DNA of 64,000 nucleotides from Streptosporangium roseum DSM 43021 (lineage in GTDB: Bacteria > Actinomycetota > Actinomycetes > Streptosporangiales > Streptosporangiaceae). Below, piece after piece: positions 54,818-63,534 of this stretch. Below the pieces are notes generated by a model, which saw only the letters and a program-made list of their open reading frames with translations, had not been told where the DNA came from and made no database searches. The number at the start of each line of letters is the position of its first letter. Position 1 is the stretch's first letter. The position numbers and the translations under genes are program-made. Location: contig NC_013595.1 of the NCBI RefSeq assembly GCF_000024865.1, positions 2,356,001 through 2,420,000 of the forward strand, written 5' to 3'.

Positions 54818-54889
54818 ACGACCGATGCTAGGTGGTTCCGCGGAGCCGTCGCAGTGGCGATTCTGCATCCGGGAAGCGCGAGGTCGGCG

Positions 54890-55300
54890 TTACGGCAGCA
54901 GCGTGAAATGACCGCCGTGGGAGTTCTTCACCGCCCCGAAGTGGCGATGATCGATGGTGGCGATCTCCTGGACGCCGAGCCTCTCTGCGACGGCGATCAC
55001 GGCGGCGTCCACCGCTCCCAGGGGAAAGTTCGCGTACTTCACCACCAAGGCTTTCATCCGGGCGACATCGACGGTGGTCAATGGCTCCATGGTCAGCTCG
55101 CCGTCCACGATGGACTGAAGGAAATCGGCTTCCGCGGCCGGTCCTATCCGTGACTCCAACAGCCAGCAGACCTCTGCCAGAACTGGGCCGGGGAGGATCA
55201 GCGGGCCTGGATGGGTTTCGAGGAGATCAAGGCAACGGACATGATCCTGGTCTTTCCGGTTCATCGCTGCGTACAGAGGGCCGGTGTCGCAGATCAGCAC
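54890..55300 (-). CDS. vapC: PIN-domain ribonuclease toxin (VapC-like)
   Basis: This 136-residue PIN-domain protein has the acidic metal-binding residues Asp5 (LICDTGPLYA), Glu in GPVLAEVCWLL, Asp in LGAVDAAVIAVAE and Asp in IATIDHRHFG. VapC toxins cleave tRNA or rRNA and are neutralised by VapB. GTG 55300 shares its G with the antitoxin stop TAG, a classic coupled toxin-antitoxin order. The target cannot be told. Confidence 0.87.
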   Translation of the reverse strand: MLICDTGPLYAAMNRKDQDHVRCLDLLETHPGPLILPGPVLAEVCWLLESRIGPAAEADFLQSIVDGELTMEPLTTVDVARMKALVVKYANFPLGAVDAAVIAVAERLGVQEIATIDHRHFGAVKNSHGGHFTLLP

Positions 55301-55536
55301 TAGCTGTCCCGGAACCGGTCGAGAAGGATTTCCTCTGAACGCTGGGCGCTGTCCGGCTCGTCAGCGATGATCCCGGCGAACGACAGCCGCCGTCGTCGGT
55401 CATGTGCTTCGGCGCGGGGTACGGGTTCGCTTTCGACGAGCTCCAGGGCGACGGCACGCAGGGCTCGCGCCTGGTTCAGCGTCAAGCGGTCGACCAGCCG
55501 GTGAAGGTCGTCGTACTCTTCGTGTGCCGCACTCAT
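55300..55536 (-). CDS. Antitoxin of the VapBC-type pair
   Basis: This 78-residue, strongly charged, mostly helical protein (DDLHRLVDRLTLNQARALRAVALELVE, in part) has a C terminus rich in Asp/Glu/Arg (SEEILLDRFRDS) suited to wrap the toxin. Its position directly upstream of and overlapping the PIN gene identifies it as antitoxin. The DNA-binding family is not obvious; it resembles short actinobacterial antitoxins paired with PIN proteins. No palindromic operator was clear upstream. Confidence 0.78.
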   Translation of the reverse strand: MSAAHEEYDDLHRLVDRLTLNQARALRAVALELVESEPVPRAEAHDRRRRLSFAGIIADEPDSAQRSEEILLDRFRDS

Positions 55537-55816
55537 GACAGCGAGTTTACGCCGCGCTGAAGATCATCAGAGGGCGTTGCCGCACGCGTCCACCGGCCTG
55601 GCACGCAGCGGCACGAGATACACACGGTGACTGACGTATCGCGACCGGGTGTTCACGCCTCCAGCCTGTCCGCCCACCGTGGCTTCCGCACCATGACCGG
55701 TCAGGGGTTCCGGTTTCCCGTGACCGTCGAGGTCTGTGCGAGCGCACTACGAAAGACATGGAGGATGGGAAGGAACGCGGACCTGCGGGAAGTTCTTACC
55801 CCAAGGAAGGTTCTAC

Positions 55817-55888
55817 CCGTTGTGGTTACGGTGACGGGTGGGCACCGCGCTGGAGGTGCCGAGGACGACGGGTTCGCGAAGGGACACA
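55817..55888 (-). pseudogene. Truncated rnz N terminus
   Basis: Reading from GTG on the minus strand, the fragment encodes MSLREPVVLGTSSAVPTR, then HRNHNG, and stops at TAG after 24 codons, exactly where it stops matching rnz. It is a duplicated, non-functional 5' fragment that now forms the leader of the methyltransferase gene. The rest of 55537-55816 contains nothing recognisable. Confidence 0.8.
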
Positions 55889-55894
55889 GTCCAC

Positions 55895-56422
55895 ATGGTA
55901 GGAACCGTGGCGTTCGGAAGTGTTCCGACACCGCTGGGGGAGATGCTCGCCGCGGTCACCGAGACAGGCGTGGCGGGGGTCGGCTGGAGCGGCCGGGAGG
56001 GGCTCAGGGGCCGCTTCCTGGAGGGGCTCGGCCTGGCCGAGGTGGACGACCCCGGCCGGACGGCCGCGGTGCTCGGTGAGCTCGCCGACTACTACGCGGG
56101 CAGGCTGCGGGTCTTCGGCGTCCCGGTGGACTGGCGGCTGACCTCCCCGGTGCAGCGCAAGGTGCTCGGCACGCTGTACGAGACGGTGGCCTACGGCAAG
56201 GCCGTGACCTACGGCGAGCTGGCCGCGCGGAGCGGGACGGGTGTCCCCGCGCGGGCGATAGGTTCGATCATGGGAGCCAACCCCATTCCCATCATCGTCC
56301 CCTGTCACCGGGTGGTGGCCGGGAACGGGCTGGGCGGGTTCAGCGGGGGAGAGGGCGTGGAGTCCAAGCGGTGGCTGCTGACCATGGAGGGCTACCTGCA
56401 GCCGACGCTCGACTGGGACTGA
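55895..56422 (+). CDS. ogt: Methylated-DNA-protein-cysteine methyltransferase
   Basis: This 175-residue Ogt/MGMT protein has the suicide Cys in IIVPCHRVVAGNGLGGFSGG, the helix-turn-helix region YGELAARSGTGVPARAIGSIMGANP (in part) and an N-terminal RNase-H-like domain. It removes O6-alkyl groups from guanine. ATG 55895 is preceded by AAGGGA about 10 bases upstream, within the duplicated rnz fragment. Its promoter area may thus have been replaced by the duplication. Confidence 0.93.
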   Translation: MVGTVAFGSVPTPLGEMLAAVTETGVAGVGWSGREGLRGRFLEGLGLAEVDDPGRTAAVLGELADYYAGRLRVFGVPVDWRLTSPVQRKVLGTLYETVAYGKAVTYGELAARSGTGVPARAIGSIMGANPIPIIVPCHRVVAGNGLGGFSGGEGVESKRWLLTMEGYLQPTLDWD

Positions 56423-56485
56423 GCGGGACGCGCGGGAACCGCCCGGGGACTGTGCCGGGCGGTCCGCGATGAAGACGACGCCGCT

Positions 56486-56866
56486 CTAGCCGGCGTACGG
56501 AGGCCGGTCGGTCTCCTCGGAGCTCCGAGGCGTCTGTGATTCCTGTGGTGTCGGTGTCGCACCGGAGGCCTGGGACGAGGGGCCCGTCTCGGGCTCGGTC
56601 TCGCCCAGGGTCTGGGATGTGCCGGCCTCGCCGGGATTCCGGGGCGTGGCGGTCTCGCCAGGGACCGGGGACGTGCCGGTCTGGCCATCGATCATGTCCG
56701 CCCGCTGCCTGGCCTGTTCGGCCGCGGCGTCGATGTACTGGTCGTACTGGCCACCTGTCTTTTCCTTGGCCATCTGTGCGGCCTTGTCGATGCCCTGGTT
56801 GGCGAGCTCCTCAGCCTTGGTGCTGTGCTCGCCGAGCATGCTCCTGATCTTGTCGATGATCGACAT
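56486..56866 (-). CDS. Rv0909-like putative antitoxin / small helical protein
   Basis: This 126-residue protein has an N-terminal amphipathic region MSIIDKIRSMLGEHSTKAEE with LANQGIDKAAQMAKEKTGGQ and YDQYIDAAAEQARQRAD, typical of Rv0909/MT0933-family proteins annotated as antitoxins. A Pro/Thr/Glu-rich tail follows with repeats of GETATPRNPGEAGT and GETEPETGPSS type. No toxin gene is adjacent, so the antitoxin label is tentative. A 15-bp palindrome lies upstream. Confidence 0.72.
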   Translation of the reverse strand: MSIIDKIRSMLGEHSTKAEELANQGIDKAAQMAKEKTGGQYDQYIDAAAEQARQRADMIDGQTGTSPVPGETATPRNPGEAGTSQTLGETEPETGPSSQASGATPTPQESQTPRSSEETDRPPYAG

Positions 56867-56909
56867 GGGTGAATCCCCCGATGCACGTCATGCCACCTTG
56901 TACGGGCCG

Positions 56910-56924
56910 TAGAAACCGTTTCTA
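56910..56924. promoter_or_regulatory. 15-bp palindrome upstream of the Rv0909-like gene
   Basis: TAGAAACCGTTTCTA is a perfect dyad with a central C. It lies 44 bases upstream of the small-protein start, in an AT-richer stretch between divergent genes (56867-57096), and is a likely operator. The regulator is unknown. Confidence 0.5.
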
Positions 56925-57096
56925 TCCTTGTTTGGGAGGAATATCCGATTTCCGGTCTACGGAAACGAAAAACTGTGTCAAAAGGACGTCTCGCCATGCC
57001 GTCCGCCTCGGGCGCCACGCGCCTGCGGGGGACCGGGCCCCGGCGCGGGCGGAGCACCGTCCCTCAGCACCCCCGCCCAGTTGACACACTTGTCCC

Positions 57097-58002
57097 GTGC
57101 GCCAACTACCAGTCATCGCCGTCATCGGGCCCACGGCGGCCGGAAAGTCCGATCTCGCCGTGGACCTCGCCCTCGAACTGGAGGGGGAGGTCATCAACGC
57201 CGACTCCATGCAGCTCTACCGGGGAATGGACATCGGAACGGCCAAGCTGTCCCCGGTCGAACGGCGCGGGGTTCCGCACCATCTGCTCGACGTCTGGGAC
57301 GTGACCAGGACCGCGAGCGTGGCCGAGTACCAGGCACTGGCCCGGCCGCTGATCGACGACATGCGGTCGAGGGGCGTCGTGCCGATCCTGGTGGGCGGGT
57401 CCGGGCTCTACGTGCGGGCCGCCCTCGACGACCTGGAGTTCCCCGGCACCGACCCGGAGATCCGCGCGCGGCTGGAGGCGGAGCTGGAGCGCACGGGCCC
57501 GGCACCGCTGTACGAACGCCTCCGTGAGCGCGACCCCAGGGCCGCCGAGGCCATCCTGCCCGGCAACGGCCGCAGGATCGTCCGCGCGCTGGAGGTCGTC
57601 GAGTTCTCCGGACGGCCGTTCTCGGCCACGATGCCGTCCTACGACGCCGTCTACGACAGCGTGCAACTGGGCGTGGAGGTGCCGAGGGAGATCCTGGACG
57701 GGCGGGTCGCGGCCCGGGTGGAGCGCATGTGGGAGGCCGGGCTGGTGGACGAGGTCCGGCGGCTCGCCGCGCGGGGGCTCGCCGACGGCCGTACGGCCAG
57801 CCGCGCGCTCGGCTACGCCCAGGTGCTGCGCTTCCTCGACGGCGAGTGGACCGAGGAGCAGGCGATGGAGGAGACGATCCGCGCGACGCGCAGGTTCGTC
57901 CGCCGCCAGGAGTCGTGGTTCCGCCGCGACCCGCGGGTGGTCTGGCTCCCCCAGCAGGCTCCGGACCTTCTCGGCCAGGCGCTCGCGCGGGTGCGCGGCT
58001 GA
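57097..58002 (+). CDS. miaA: tRNA dimethylallyltransferase MiaA
   Basis: This 301-residue prenyltransferase has P-loop GPTAAGKSDLA, the tRNA/DMAPP motif INADSMQLYRGMDIGTAK, VGGSGLYVRA and the C-terminal RRFVRRQESWFRRD. It adds dimethylallyl to N6 of A37 in tRNAs reading UNN codons; MiaB then methylthiolates it. GTG 57097 gives the normal N terminus (RQLPVIAVIGPTAAGKS). It is followed 77 bp later by dapF. Confidence 0.96.
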   Translation: MRQLPVIAVIGPTAAGKSDLAVDLALELEGEVINADSMQLYRGMDIGTAKLSPVERRGVPHHLLDVWDVTRTASVAEYQALARPLIDDMRSRGVVPILVGGSGLYVRAALDDLEFPGTDPEIRARLEAELERTGPAPLYERLRERDPRAAEAILPGNGRRIVRALEVVEFSGRPFSATMPSYDAVYDSVQLGVEVPREILDGRVAARVERMWEAGLVDEVRRLAARGLADGRTASRALGYAQVLRFLDGEWTEEQAMEETIRATRRFVRRQESWFRRDPRVVWLPQQAPDLLGQALARVRG

Positions 58003-58079
58003 TCCGGCCGTCCCGGCGACGGGAGCGGCGGCCGGGCCGCAGGGAGAGGGCTCCCGGCCGGCGCGGCTAGAGTCGGAAC

Positions 58080-58886
58080 ATGCGATTCGTAAAGGGACAC
58101 GGTACCGAGAACGACTTCGTCATCCTTCCCGATCCCGACGGTGAGCTGGAGTTGCCCGCCGCGCTCGTGGCGAGGGTGTGCGACCGGCGTGCCGGGATCG
58201 GCGCCGACGGCGTGCTGCGCGTGATGCGGACCAAGCTCAGCCCCGAGGTCGCCGATCAGGCGGGCGAGGCCGAGTGGTTCATGGACTACCGCAACTCCGA
58301 CGGCGGCGCCGCCGAGATGTGCGGCAACGGGGTGCGGGTCTTCGCCCGCTACCTGGTCGACGCGGGGCTGGCCGGCGCGGGCGAGTTCGGCGTGGCCACC
58401 CGGGGGGGAGTCAGGCGCGTACGGCTCGCCGAGACCGGCGACGTGACCGTGGACATGGGGACGCCCCGGCTGCTGGGCCGCAGCCGCACGACCGTGGCCG
58501 GCCAGGAGTACGAAGGCCTCCGCGTCGACATGGGCAACCCCCACCTGGCCTGCGCCATCGGCGACCCGGTGGCCCAGCTCGACCTGAGCCACCAGCCCGC
58601 GTTCGACCCCGAGGCGTTCCCGAGCGGGGTGAACATCGAGCTGCTCAACCCGGTGGGGCCGCGCCGGATCGTGATGCGGGTCTTCGAGCGGGGTTCGGGC
58701 GAGACGCGCTCCTGCGGCACCGGCGCGGTCGCCTCGGCCGTGGCGGCCGCCCACCTGGCGGGGGAGACCACCGGCACCTGGGCGGTCGAGGTCCTGGGCG
58801 GCACCGTCACCGTCACTCTCGACGAGCGCACCAGCTATCTGGCGGGCCCCGCGGTCCTGGTCGCCTCGGGAGATCTCTCCCTGTGA
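58080..58886 (+). CDS. dapF: Diaminopimelate epimerase
   Basis: This 268-residue enzyme has the two catalytic cysteines in EMCGNGVRVFARYL and ETRSCGTGAVASA and begins with the family motif FVKGHGTENDFVILPD. It converts LL- to meso-diaminopimelate for lysine and peptidoglycan. It is downstream of miaA, the usual actinobacterial order. Confidence 0.96.
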   Translation: MRFVKGHGTENDFVILPDPDGELELPAALVARVCDRRAGIGADGVLRVMRTKLSPEVADQAGEAEWFMDYRNSDGGAAEMCGNGVRVFARYLVDAGLAGAGEFGVATRGGVRRVRLAETGDVTVDMGTPRLLGRSRTTVAGQEYEGLRVDMGNPHLACAIGDPVAQLDLSHQPAFDPEAFPSGVNIELLNPVGPRRIVMRVFERGSGETRSCGTGAVASAVAAAHLAGETTGTWAVEVLGGTVTVTLDERTSYLAGPAVLVASGDLSL

Positions 58887-58947
58887 GGGCACGCGCGTGA
58901 GCCGAGTCGTTTGGGGCATGCTCGCCGACCTGGCAGACTGACGTCTC

Positions 58948-61224
58948 ATGGACGTGGACATCTGGGCCTGGGTCGGCGACACCCAGCGGCAACTGCACGA
59001 AGACGGGCACACCGGTCTGGCCATGGCGATCGGCGATGTGCCCGCGCAGGCGCTGGAAGGCCGATACTCGCAGCTCGACGTGCTCGCGCCGGCCATCGCG
59101 CAGCAGGCGGAGAACCTGGAGCTGCCCTGGCTTGAGTTCTACGCCCGTTACTGGCACCTGATCGGCCGCGTCGGCGACCGCGCCCAGGGCGCGGTCGCGA
59201 TAGCCGACGCGGAGACGCTCGTCGAGTTCGCCGGCCGCGAGGACGTCCGTGAGTGCCCGGCCGCCCCCGGCGCCGTGGCCGCGCTGGCCATCGCGCAGGC
59301 CAACACCGACGGCCCCGGCTACGCGGCCGAGCGGCTGGCGGCTCTGGCCGCCGTCGAGGTCGAGCCCGACTCGCTGGCCTTCTCCGCCATCGCCGAGCAG
59401 TATGTCGCGGCCCTGGTGGACGCCGGTCGCGTCGAGGAGGCGATCACCCATGCCGAGTCCGCCGTGGCGAGGCTGGGCGACGCCGGCCGTGAGGCGAGCT
59501 GGGAGCTGGGGGCCGCCTCGGTCCGCGCCCTCCTCGCCGCCGGCCGGGCGGAGGACGCGCTGACCGCGCTGGACGCCGCGACCGGGTTCAAGCCCGACGA
59601 CCCGGTGGCCAAGGCCCACCGGGAGGGCGTGCTGCGCGCGCTCGTGCTCGCCACCCTGGACCGGGTGCCGGAGTCCGTCGACGCCCTGCCCGACCTCGAC
59701 GTGGTCGGCGAGCATCCGCGTGACTGGGTCGAGTGGGCGCACGCCATCCGCAAGCTCGCCGGATCCGCGCAGATCACCAACAGCTGGCAGCTCGGCCGGG
59801 TGCTCAAGCAGTGGATCGACTACTTCGCCATGATGGGCGGCTACCGTCCCCGGGTCGAGCTCGCGCTCATCGCCGGTGACCTGGCGGTTGCCCGCCAGGG
59901 TGTGTGGCAGGCCCGCCTGCTGGCCGACATCGCCGAGTCCGCCGCGGGTGAGCTCAAGAGCCCCGGCGACGTCGCCGAGCGGATCGCCGCGCTGCGCGCC
60001 GCCGTCGACGGGGTCACCCCGCAGAAGGCCCCCGGGCCCCAGGACGAGCTGGTCGGCTACTTCGACGCCGCCGACGGCTTCAACGCCGACCCGGAGATCT
60101 GGGTGGGCTGGCTGGCCCCGCTGTCCGGGCGGAACCTGGAGGCCACCCGGCGCCACACCACCACGCTGGGCTTCCTCGGCTACCCCGCCAAGGGCGCCGA
60201 CATCTACTGGACCATGCTGGTCGAGTCCGGTGACGTCGAGACCGCCGACCCGCAGGACGTCTCCTACCTCACCGGCCTGCTGATCGAGGCCCGCCAGGAC
60301 GAGCGCCTGGAGCAGATGGCCGAGCGGCTCCCCGCCGCCCAGCGCCACCTGGCCCTGGGCCGGCTGCACCGCGCGCGGGAGCGCTGGGAGCAGGCCGCGG
60401 CCGAGGGCGAGGCGGCGGTCGCCGCCGGTGCGGGCATCGAGGCGCGCCGCCTGTGGTCGGCCGCCGTGCAGCAGACCGGTGACAACACCAAGGGCGCCGG
60501 GATCCTGCGCGATCTCCTCGACTCCGAGGAGATCGAGCCCGAGGACGTCTGGCGGATGATCACCATGGCGACGGCCGCCGAGGACTGGGACACCGTCCGC
60601 GCGGGCGCCGCCAAGATCGGAATGCCGCTGCAGTCGACCGAGGGGCCGGTCGAGGAGGAGATGGGCCTGGTGCGCATCATCCTGCCCGCCCCCGACGGCA
60701 GCCAGCGCGCGGTCATCAGCCTGCGCACCGGCCCCGCGACGGCCCGCCTGGCCATCCCGCAGCCTCCCGGCATGGAATACAACGCCGGCGACCTGGTCGT
60801 CTTCGACCCGCAGCTGCTGGAGCCGCTCCCGGAGAAGGCGGAGGACCAGGAGGGCTTCATCCCGCCGTTCGCCGCGGTCAGCATGCTCCGGCCGGGTGGC
60901 TACACGAGCTGGTTCTTCGACGGTGCGGCCCCCAGCGAGGCCGACTGGACCGAGTTCAACGAGGTCATGGCCGAGCGCGGCTGGCCGATGTGGGTCTACA
61001 GCGACGAGAACTACACCGTGACCCACCCGACCTCGGGCGAGCGGCTGCCCGGCGTGTTCGGCTGGGTCGCGGTCCCGCCGGACGTCACGCCGGTCGAGGT
61101 GGACGCCCTGCTCGACGACGCCACCGAGCGCTGGGTGCACCCGCTGGCCTGGCTCGACCTGGCCAAGACCGTCGACGTCGAGGTGGAGCGGCACGAGCGC
61201 ATCACCAAGGAGTACGGCCTGTAG
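58948..61224 (+). CDS. Large TPR-like helical protein of unknown function
   Basis: This is a 758-residue protein. Residues about 50-580 are rich in Ala/Glu/Leu with helical pairs resembling tetratricopeptide repeats (AEQYVAALVDAGRVEEAITH, SVRALLAAGRAEDALTALDA, LGRLHRARERWEQAAAEGEA). The C-terminal 180 residues are beta-rich (MGLVRIILPAPDGSQRAVIS, NAGDLVVFDPQLLEPLPEKA) with a WVYSDENYTVTHPTSGERLP segment. There is no signal peptide or membrane span. TPR proteins act as scaffolds; the partner is unknown. ATG 58948 is the first in-frame start. A strong hairpin follows at 61297. Confidence 0.7.
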   Translation: MDVDIWAWVGDTQRQLHEDGHTGLAMAIGDVPAQALEGRYSQLDVLAPAIAQQAENLELPWLEFYARYWHLIGRVGDRAQGAVAIADAETLVEFAGREDVRECPAAPGAVAALAIAQANTDGPGYAAERLAALAAVEVEPDSLAFSAIAEQYVAALVDAGRVEEAITHAESAVARLGDAGREASWELGAASVRALLAAGRAEDALTALDAATGFKPDDPVAKAHREGVLRALVLATLDRVPESVDALPDLDVVGEHPRDWVEWAHAIRKLAGSAQITNSWQLGRVLKQWIDYFAMMGGYRPRVELALIAGDLAVARQGVWQARLLADIAESAAGELKSPGDVAERIAALRAAVDGVTPQKAPGPQDELVGYFDAADGFNADPEIWVGWLAPLSGRNLEATRRHTTTLGFLGYPAKGADIYWTMLVESGDVETADPQDVSYLTGLLIEARQDERLEQMAERLPAAQRHLALGRLHRARERWEQAAAEGEAAVAAGAGIEARRLWSAAVQQTGDNTKGAGILRDLLDSEEIEPEDVWRMITMATAAEDWDTVRAGAAKIGMPLQSTEGPVEEEMGLVRIILPAPDGSQRAVISLRTGPATARLAIPQPPGMEYNAGDLVVFDPQLLEPLPEKAEDQEGFIPPFAAVSMLRPGGYTSWFFDGAAPSEADWTEFNEVMAERGWPMWVYSDENYTVTHPTSGERLPGVFGWVAVPPDVTPVEVDALLDDATERWVHPLAWLDLAKTVDVEVERHERITKEYGL

Positions 61225-61296
61225 GCGCGGTCCCGTCAGGCCCCGCGCGCCGGTAGGACCGTGGCGGGCGTCCTGACCCCCGTCTTCGGACTCACC

Positions 61297-61331
61297 GCAC
61301 CGCCCGTGGGGAACCCCCTCACGGGCGGTGC
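61297..61331 (+). terminator. Rho-independent-type terminator after the TPR-like gene
   Basis: GCACCGCCCGTG (61297-61308) and CACGGGCGGTGC (61320-61331) form a perfect 12-bp stem with an 11-nt loop, followed by GCTTTCC. It lies 72 bases beyond the stop and before the promoter of the SDR gene. Confidence 0.8.
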
Positions 61332-61415
61332 GCTTTCCGCCTCTAGAATCTCGTTCTGTATCTTCGGGGGCGAAAGTTCCGCCCGGAGGGTTCCGTGCAC
61401 AAGAGGAGGATCCGG

Positions 61416-62174
61416 ATGCTGGACCGATTCCGGCTGGACGGCAAGGTCGCGATCGTCACCGGAGCCTCCTCGGGGCTCGGTGTCGCCTTCGCCCGGGGCC
61501 TGGCCGAGGCGGGCGCCGACATCGTCATCGGCGCGCGCCGCAAGGACCGCCTTGAGCGGACCCGCGCCCTGGTCGAGGAGACCGGCAGGCGGTGTGTGGC
61601 CGTGGCGACCGACGTGACCAGCCCGGAAGACTGCCAGGCGCTGGTCGAGGCGGCGGTCTCCGAGCTGGGCGCGGTGGACATCCTGATCAACAACGCCGGC
61701 GTCGGTACGGCCGTGCCCGCGCTCAAGGAGACGCCCGAGCAGTTCCGGCAGGTCGTGGAGATCAACCTGCACGGCACCTACTGGATGGCGCAGGCCTGCG
61801 CCCGGGTCATGAGACCCGGCTCCTCGATCGTCAACATCGGCAGCATCCTGGGGGAGACCACCGCGGGACTGCCGCAGGCCGCCTACAGCGCCTCCAAGGC
61901 GGCCGTCGTCGGGCTCACCCGTGACCTGGCACAGCAGTGGACCGGCCGGCGCGGTATCCGGGTCAACTGTGTCGAGCCGGGCTTCTTCGCCTCGGAGATG
62001 ACCGAGCAGTACGCCGAGGGATACATGGCGTGGCAGCTCGAACACCGCGTTCTGATGAAGCGTCCGGGTGATCCGGCCGAGCTGGTCGCGGCGGCTGTCT
62101 TCCTTGCCTCGGACGCCGGTTCCTACGTGACCGGGGCGGTGATTCCGGTGGACGGCGGAATCCTCATCACCTGA
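61416..62174 (+). CDS. Short-chain dehydrogenase/reductase (classical SDR)
   Basis: This 252-residue enzyme has the nucleotide motif TGASSGLGVAFARG, NNAG (LINNAGVGTAVP), the catalytic Ser near IGSILGETT and YSASKAAVVG (YxxxK). It ends GAVIPVDGGILIT, typical of FabG-like or gluconate/alcohol SDRs. Substrate is unknown. ATG 61416 follows AGGAGGA with about 5-6 bases spacing, stronger than the upstream start at 61395. Confidence 0.9.
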   Translation: MLDRFRLDGKVAIVTGASSGLGVAFARGLAEAGADIVIGARRKDRLERTRALVEETGRRCVAVATDVTSPEDCQALVEAAVSELGAVDILINNAGVGTAVPALKETPEQFRQVVEINLHGTYWMAQACARVMRPGSSIVNIGSILGETTAGLPQAAYSASKAAVVGLTRDLAQQWTGRRGIRVNCVEPGFFASEMTEQYAEGYMAWQLEHRVLMKRPGDPAELVAAAVFLASDAGSYVTGAVIPVDGGILIT

Positions 62175-62277
62175 GGTCTCCCGGATATCGCAGGTAATCG
62201 TATTACCCCAGTTAAACGTCCGGTTTCATGGAACATGTGTATCCGTTACGCATGAGTGCGAGAGTTCCTGTCACTTA

Positions 62278-62661
62278 ATGGAAGCGGGTGGAGGCATCTT
62301 GCTGAAGATCGACAGGCTCGGCGCGGTTGTTCGCGACGAGCGCCCCTGGGGTGGGTTCGAGCGTTACACGCTCAACGAGCCGTCCACCGTGAAGATCATC
62401 GATGTGGCTCCCGGCCAGCGGCTCAGCCTGCAGAGGCACGAGCATCGGGACGAGCTGTGGGTCGCTCTCGACCCCGGCGCGGTGTTCGAGATCGACGGTG
62501 AGCGGATCGAGCCCTCGGTCGGCGACCGCGTGCTCATCCGGGCGGGCCAGACCCACCGCCTCAGCTCCGCGGGGCGGGCCACCCGGATCCTGGAGATCGC
62601 CTTCGGCCACTTCGACGAGGACGACATCGAGCGTCTCGAAGACTCCTACGGGCGCGTCTGA
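62278..62661 (+). CDS. Cupin protein, mannose-6-phosphate isomerase type II C-domain-like
   Basis: This is a 127-residue single cupin: ERPWGGFERYTLNEPSTVKI, then the metal motif GQRLSLQRHEHRDELWVALD and the second motif GDRVLIRAGQTHRLSSAG. It matches the C-terminal domain of type II phosphomannose isomerase/GDP-mannose pyrophosphorylase without the nucleotidyltransferase half. ATG 62278 has no RBS; a TTG at 62299 preceded by GGAGG is a plausible alternative start giving LKIDRLGAVVRDERPWG. It may work in GDP-mannose or other NDP-sugar metabolism. Confidence 0.82.
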   Translation: MEAGGGILLKIDRLGAVVRDERPWGGFERYTLNEPSTVKIIDVAPGQRLSLQRHEHRDELWVALDPGAVFEIDGERIEPSVGDRVLIRAGQTHRLSSAGRATRILEIAFGHFDEDDIERLEDSYGRV

Positions 62662-62862
62662 TCTCCTCCCGGCGCTCCGGGGCCGCCCGGTGGCGTTCCG
62701 CGGGCCGGGCCGGCCGGCGGTCACCGTGGTCCGCTGGCCGGCCGTACCGCAGCCGGCCCGGCCCCGGCGTCCGGCGGCCTGCCCGGCCACCGCTTCCGCG
62801 ATCTCATCGATATATGAGGTAATTTGCCACTTCATGGGTAGTGGGTGGGCGTGAGAGGTGGC

Positions 62863-63534
62863 ATGGTGCGATCGGCACTGGGACGAGGTGCGGTCGTCGT
62901 GACGATCGCGTTCACATTGGCGGGCTGCGGCCTCGCGGGGCAGGGGACCGGAGACCAGTCCGCCGGCGGCGGGAAGTCCTCTGCCGCGGCACTCAAGGAC
63001 CTGAAGAAGCTGCAGGTCAAGGGCCGTGCTCCGATGACCGGCTACGACCGGGACAAGTTCGGCCCCGCGTGGTCGGACGTCGACCACAACGGCTGCGACA
63101 CCCGTAACGACATCCTCAAGCGCGACCTCAAGGACGAGACGTTCAAACAGGGCACCCATGACTGCATCGTGCTGACCGGGATCCTCGACGACCCCTACAG
63201 CGGCAAGACCATCAAGTTCGAGCGCGGCCAGAAGACCAGCATGGACGTGCAGATCGACCACGTGGTCGCCCTCGCAGACGCGTGGCAGAAAGGCGCCCAG
63301 CAGTGGCCGGTGAGCAAGCGCAAGGAACTGGCCAACGACCCGCTGAACCTGCTGGCCGCCGACGGTCCGCTCAACAGCCAGAAGGGGGCCGGTGACGCGG
63401 CGACCTGGTTGCCGCCGCGCCGCACCTACCGGTGCACCTACGTCTCCCGCCAGATCGAGGTCAAGATCAAATACGACCTGTGGGTGACGTCCGCGGAGAA
63501 GGACGCCATGCAGACCGTGTTGAACTCCTGCTGA
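62863..63534 (+). CDS. Secreted HNH endonuclease lipoprotein (GmrSD/DUF1524-like)
   Basis: This 223-residue protein has a signal peptide with lipobox TLAGCGLAG (Cys at about 22), then a nuclease domain: YDRDKFGPAWSDVDHNGCDT, ILDDPYSGKTI, VQIDHVVALADAW (HNH His) and NDPLNLLAADGPLNSQKG (HNH Asn). It contains four domain cysteines able to form disulfides. The family occurs as secreted nucleases in actinomycetes, perhaps for DNA scavenging. ATG 62863 follows GAGAGG; GTG 62845 is the alternative. Confidence 0.88.
   Translation: MVRSALGRGAVVVTIAFTLAGCGLAGQGTGDQSAGGGKSSAAALKDLKKLQVKGRAPMTGYDRDKFGPAWSDVDHNGCDTRNDILKRDLKDETFKQGTHDCIVLTGILDDPYSGKTIKFERGQKTSMDVQIDHVVALADAWQKGAQQWPVSKRKELANDPLNLLAADGPLNSQKGAGDAATWLPPRRTYRCTYVSRQIEVKIKYDLWVTSAEKDAMQTVLNSC

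Larger units (their letters stand above)
54747..55888. repeat. 72-bp direct repeat of rnz 5' end bracketing vapBC
   Basis: The 72 bases at 54747-54818 and 55817-55888 differ at only two positions (54794 and 54801). The first copy is the working start of rnz and the second is a truncated copy. Everything between (54819-55816) is the toxin-antitoxin pair and a gene-free stretch. Confidence 0.88.
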
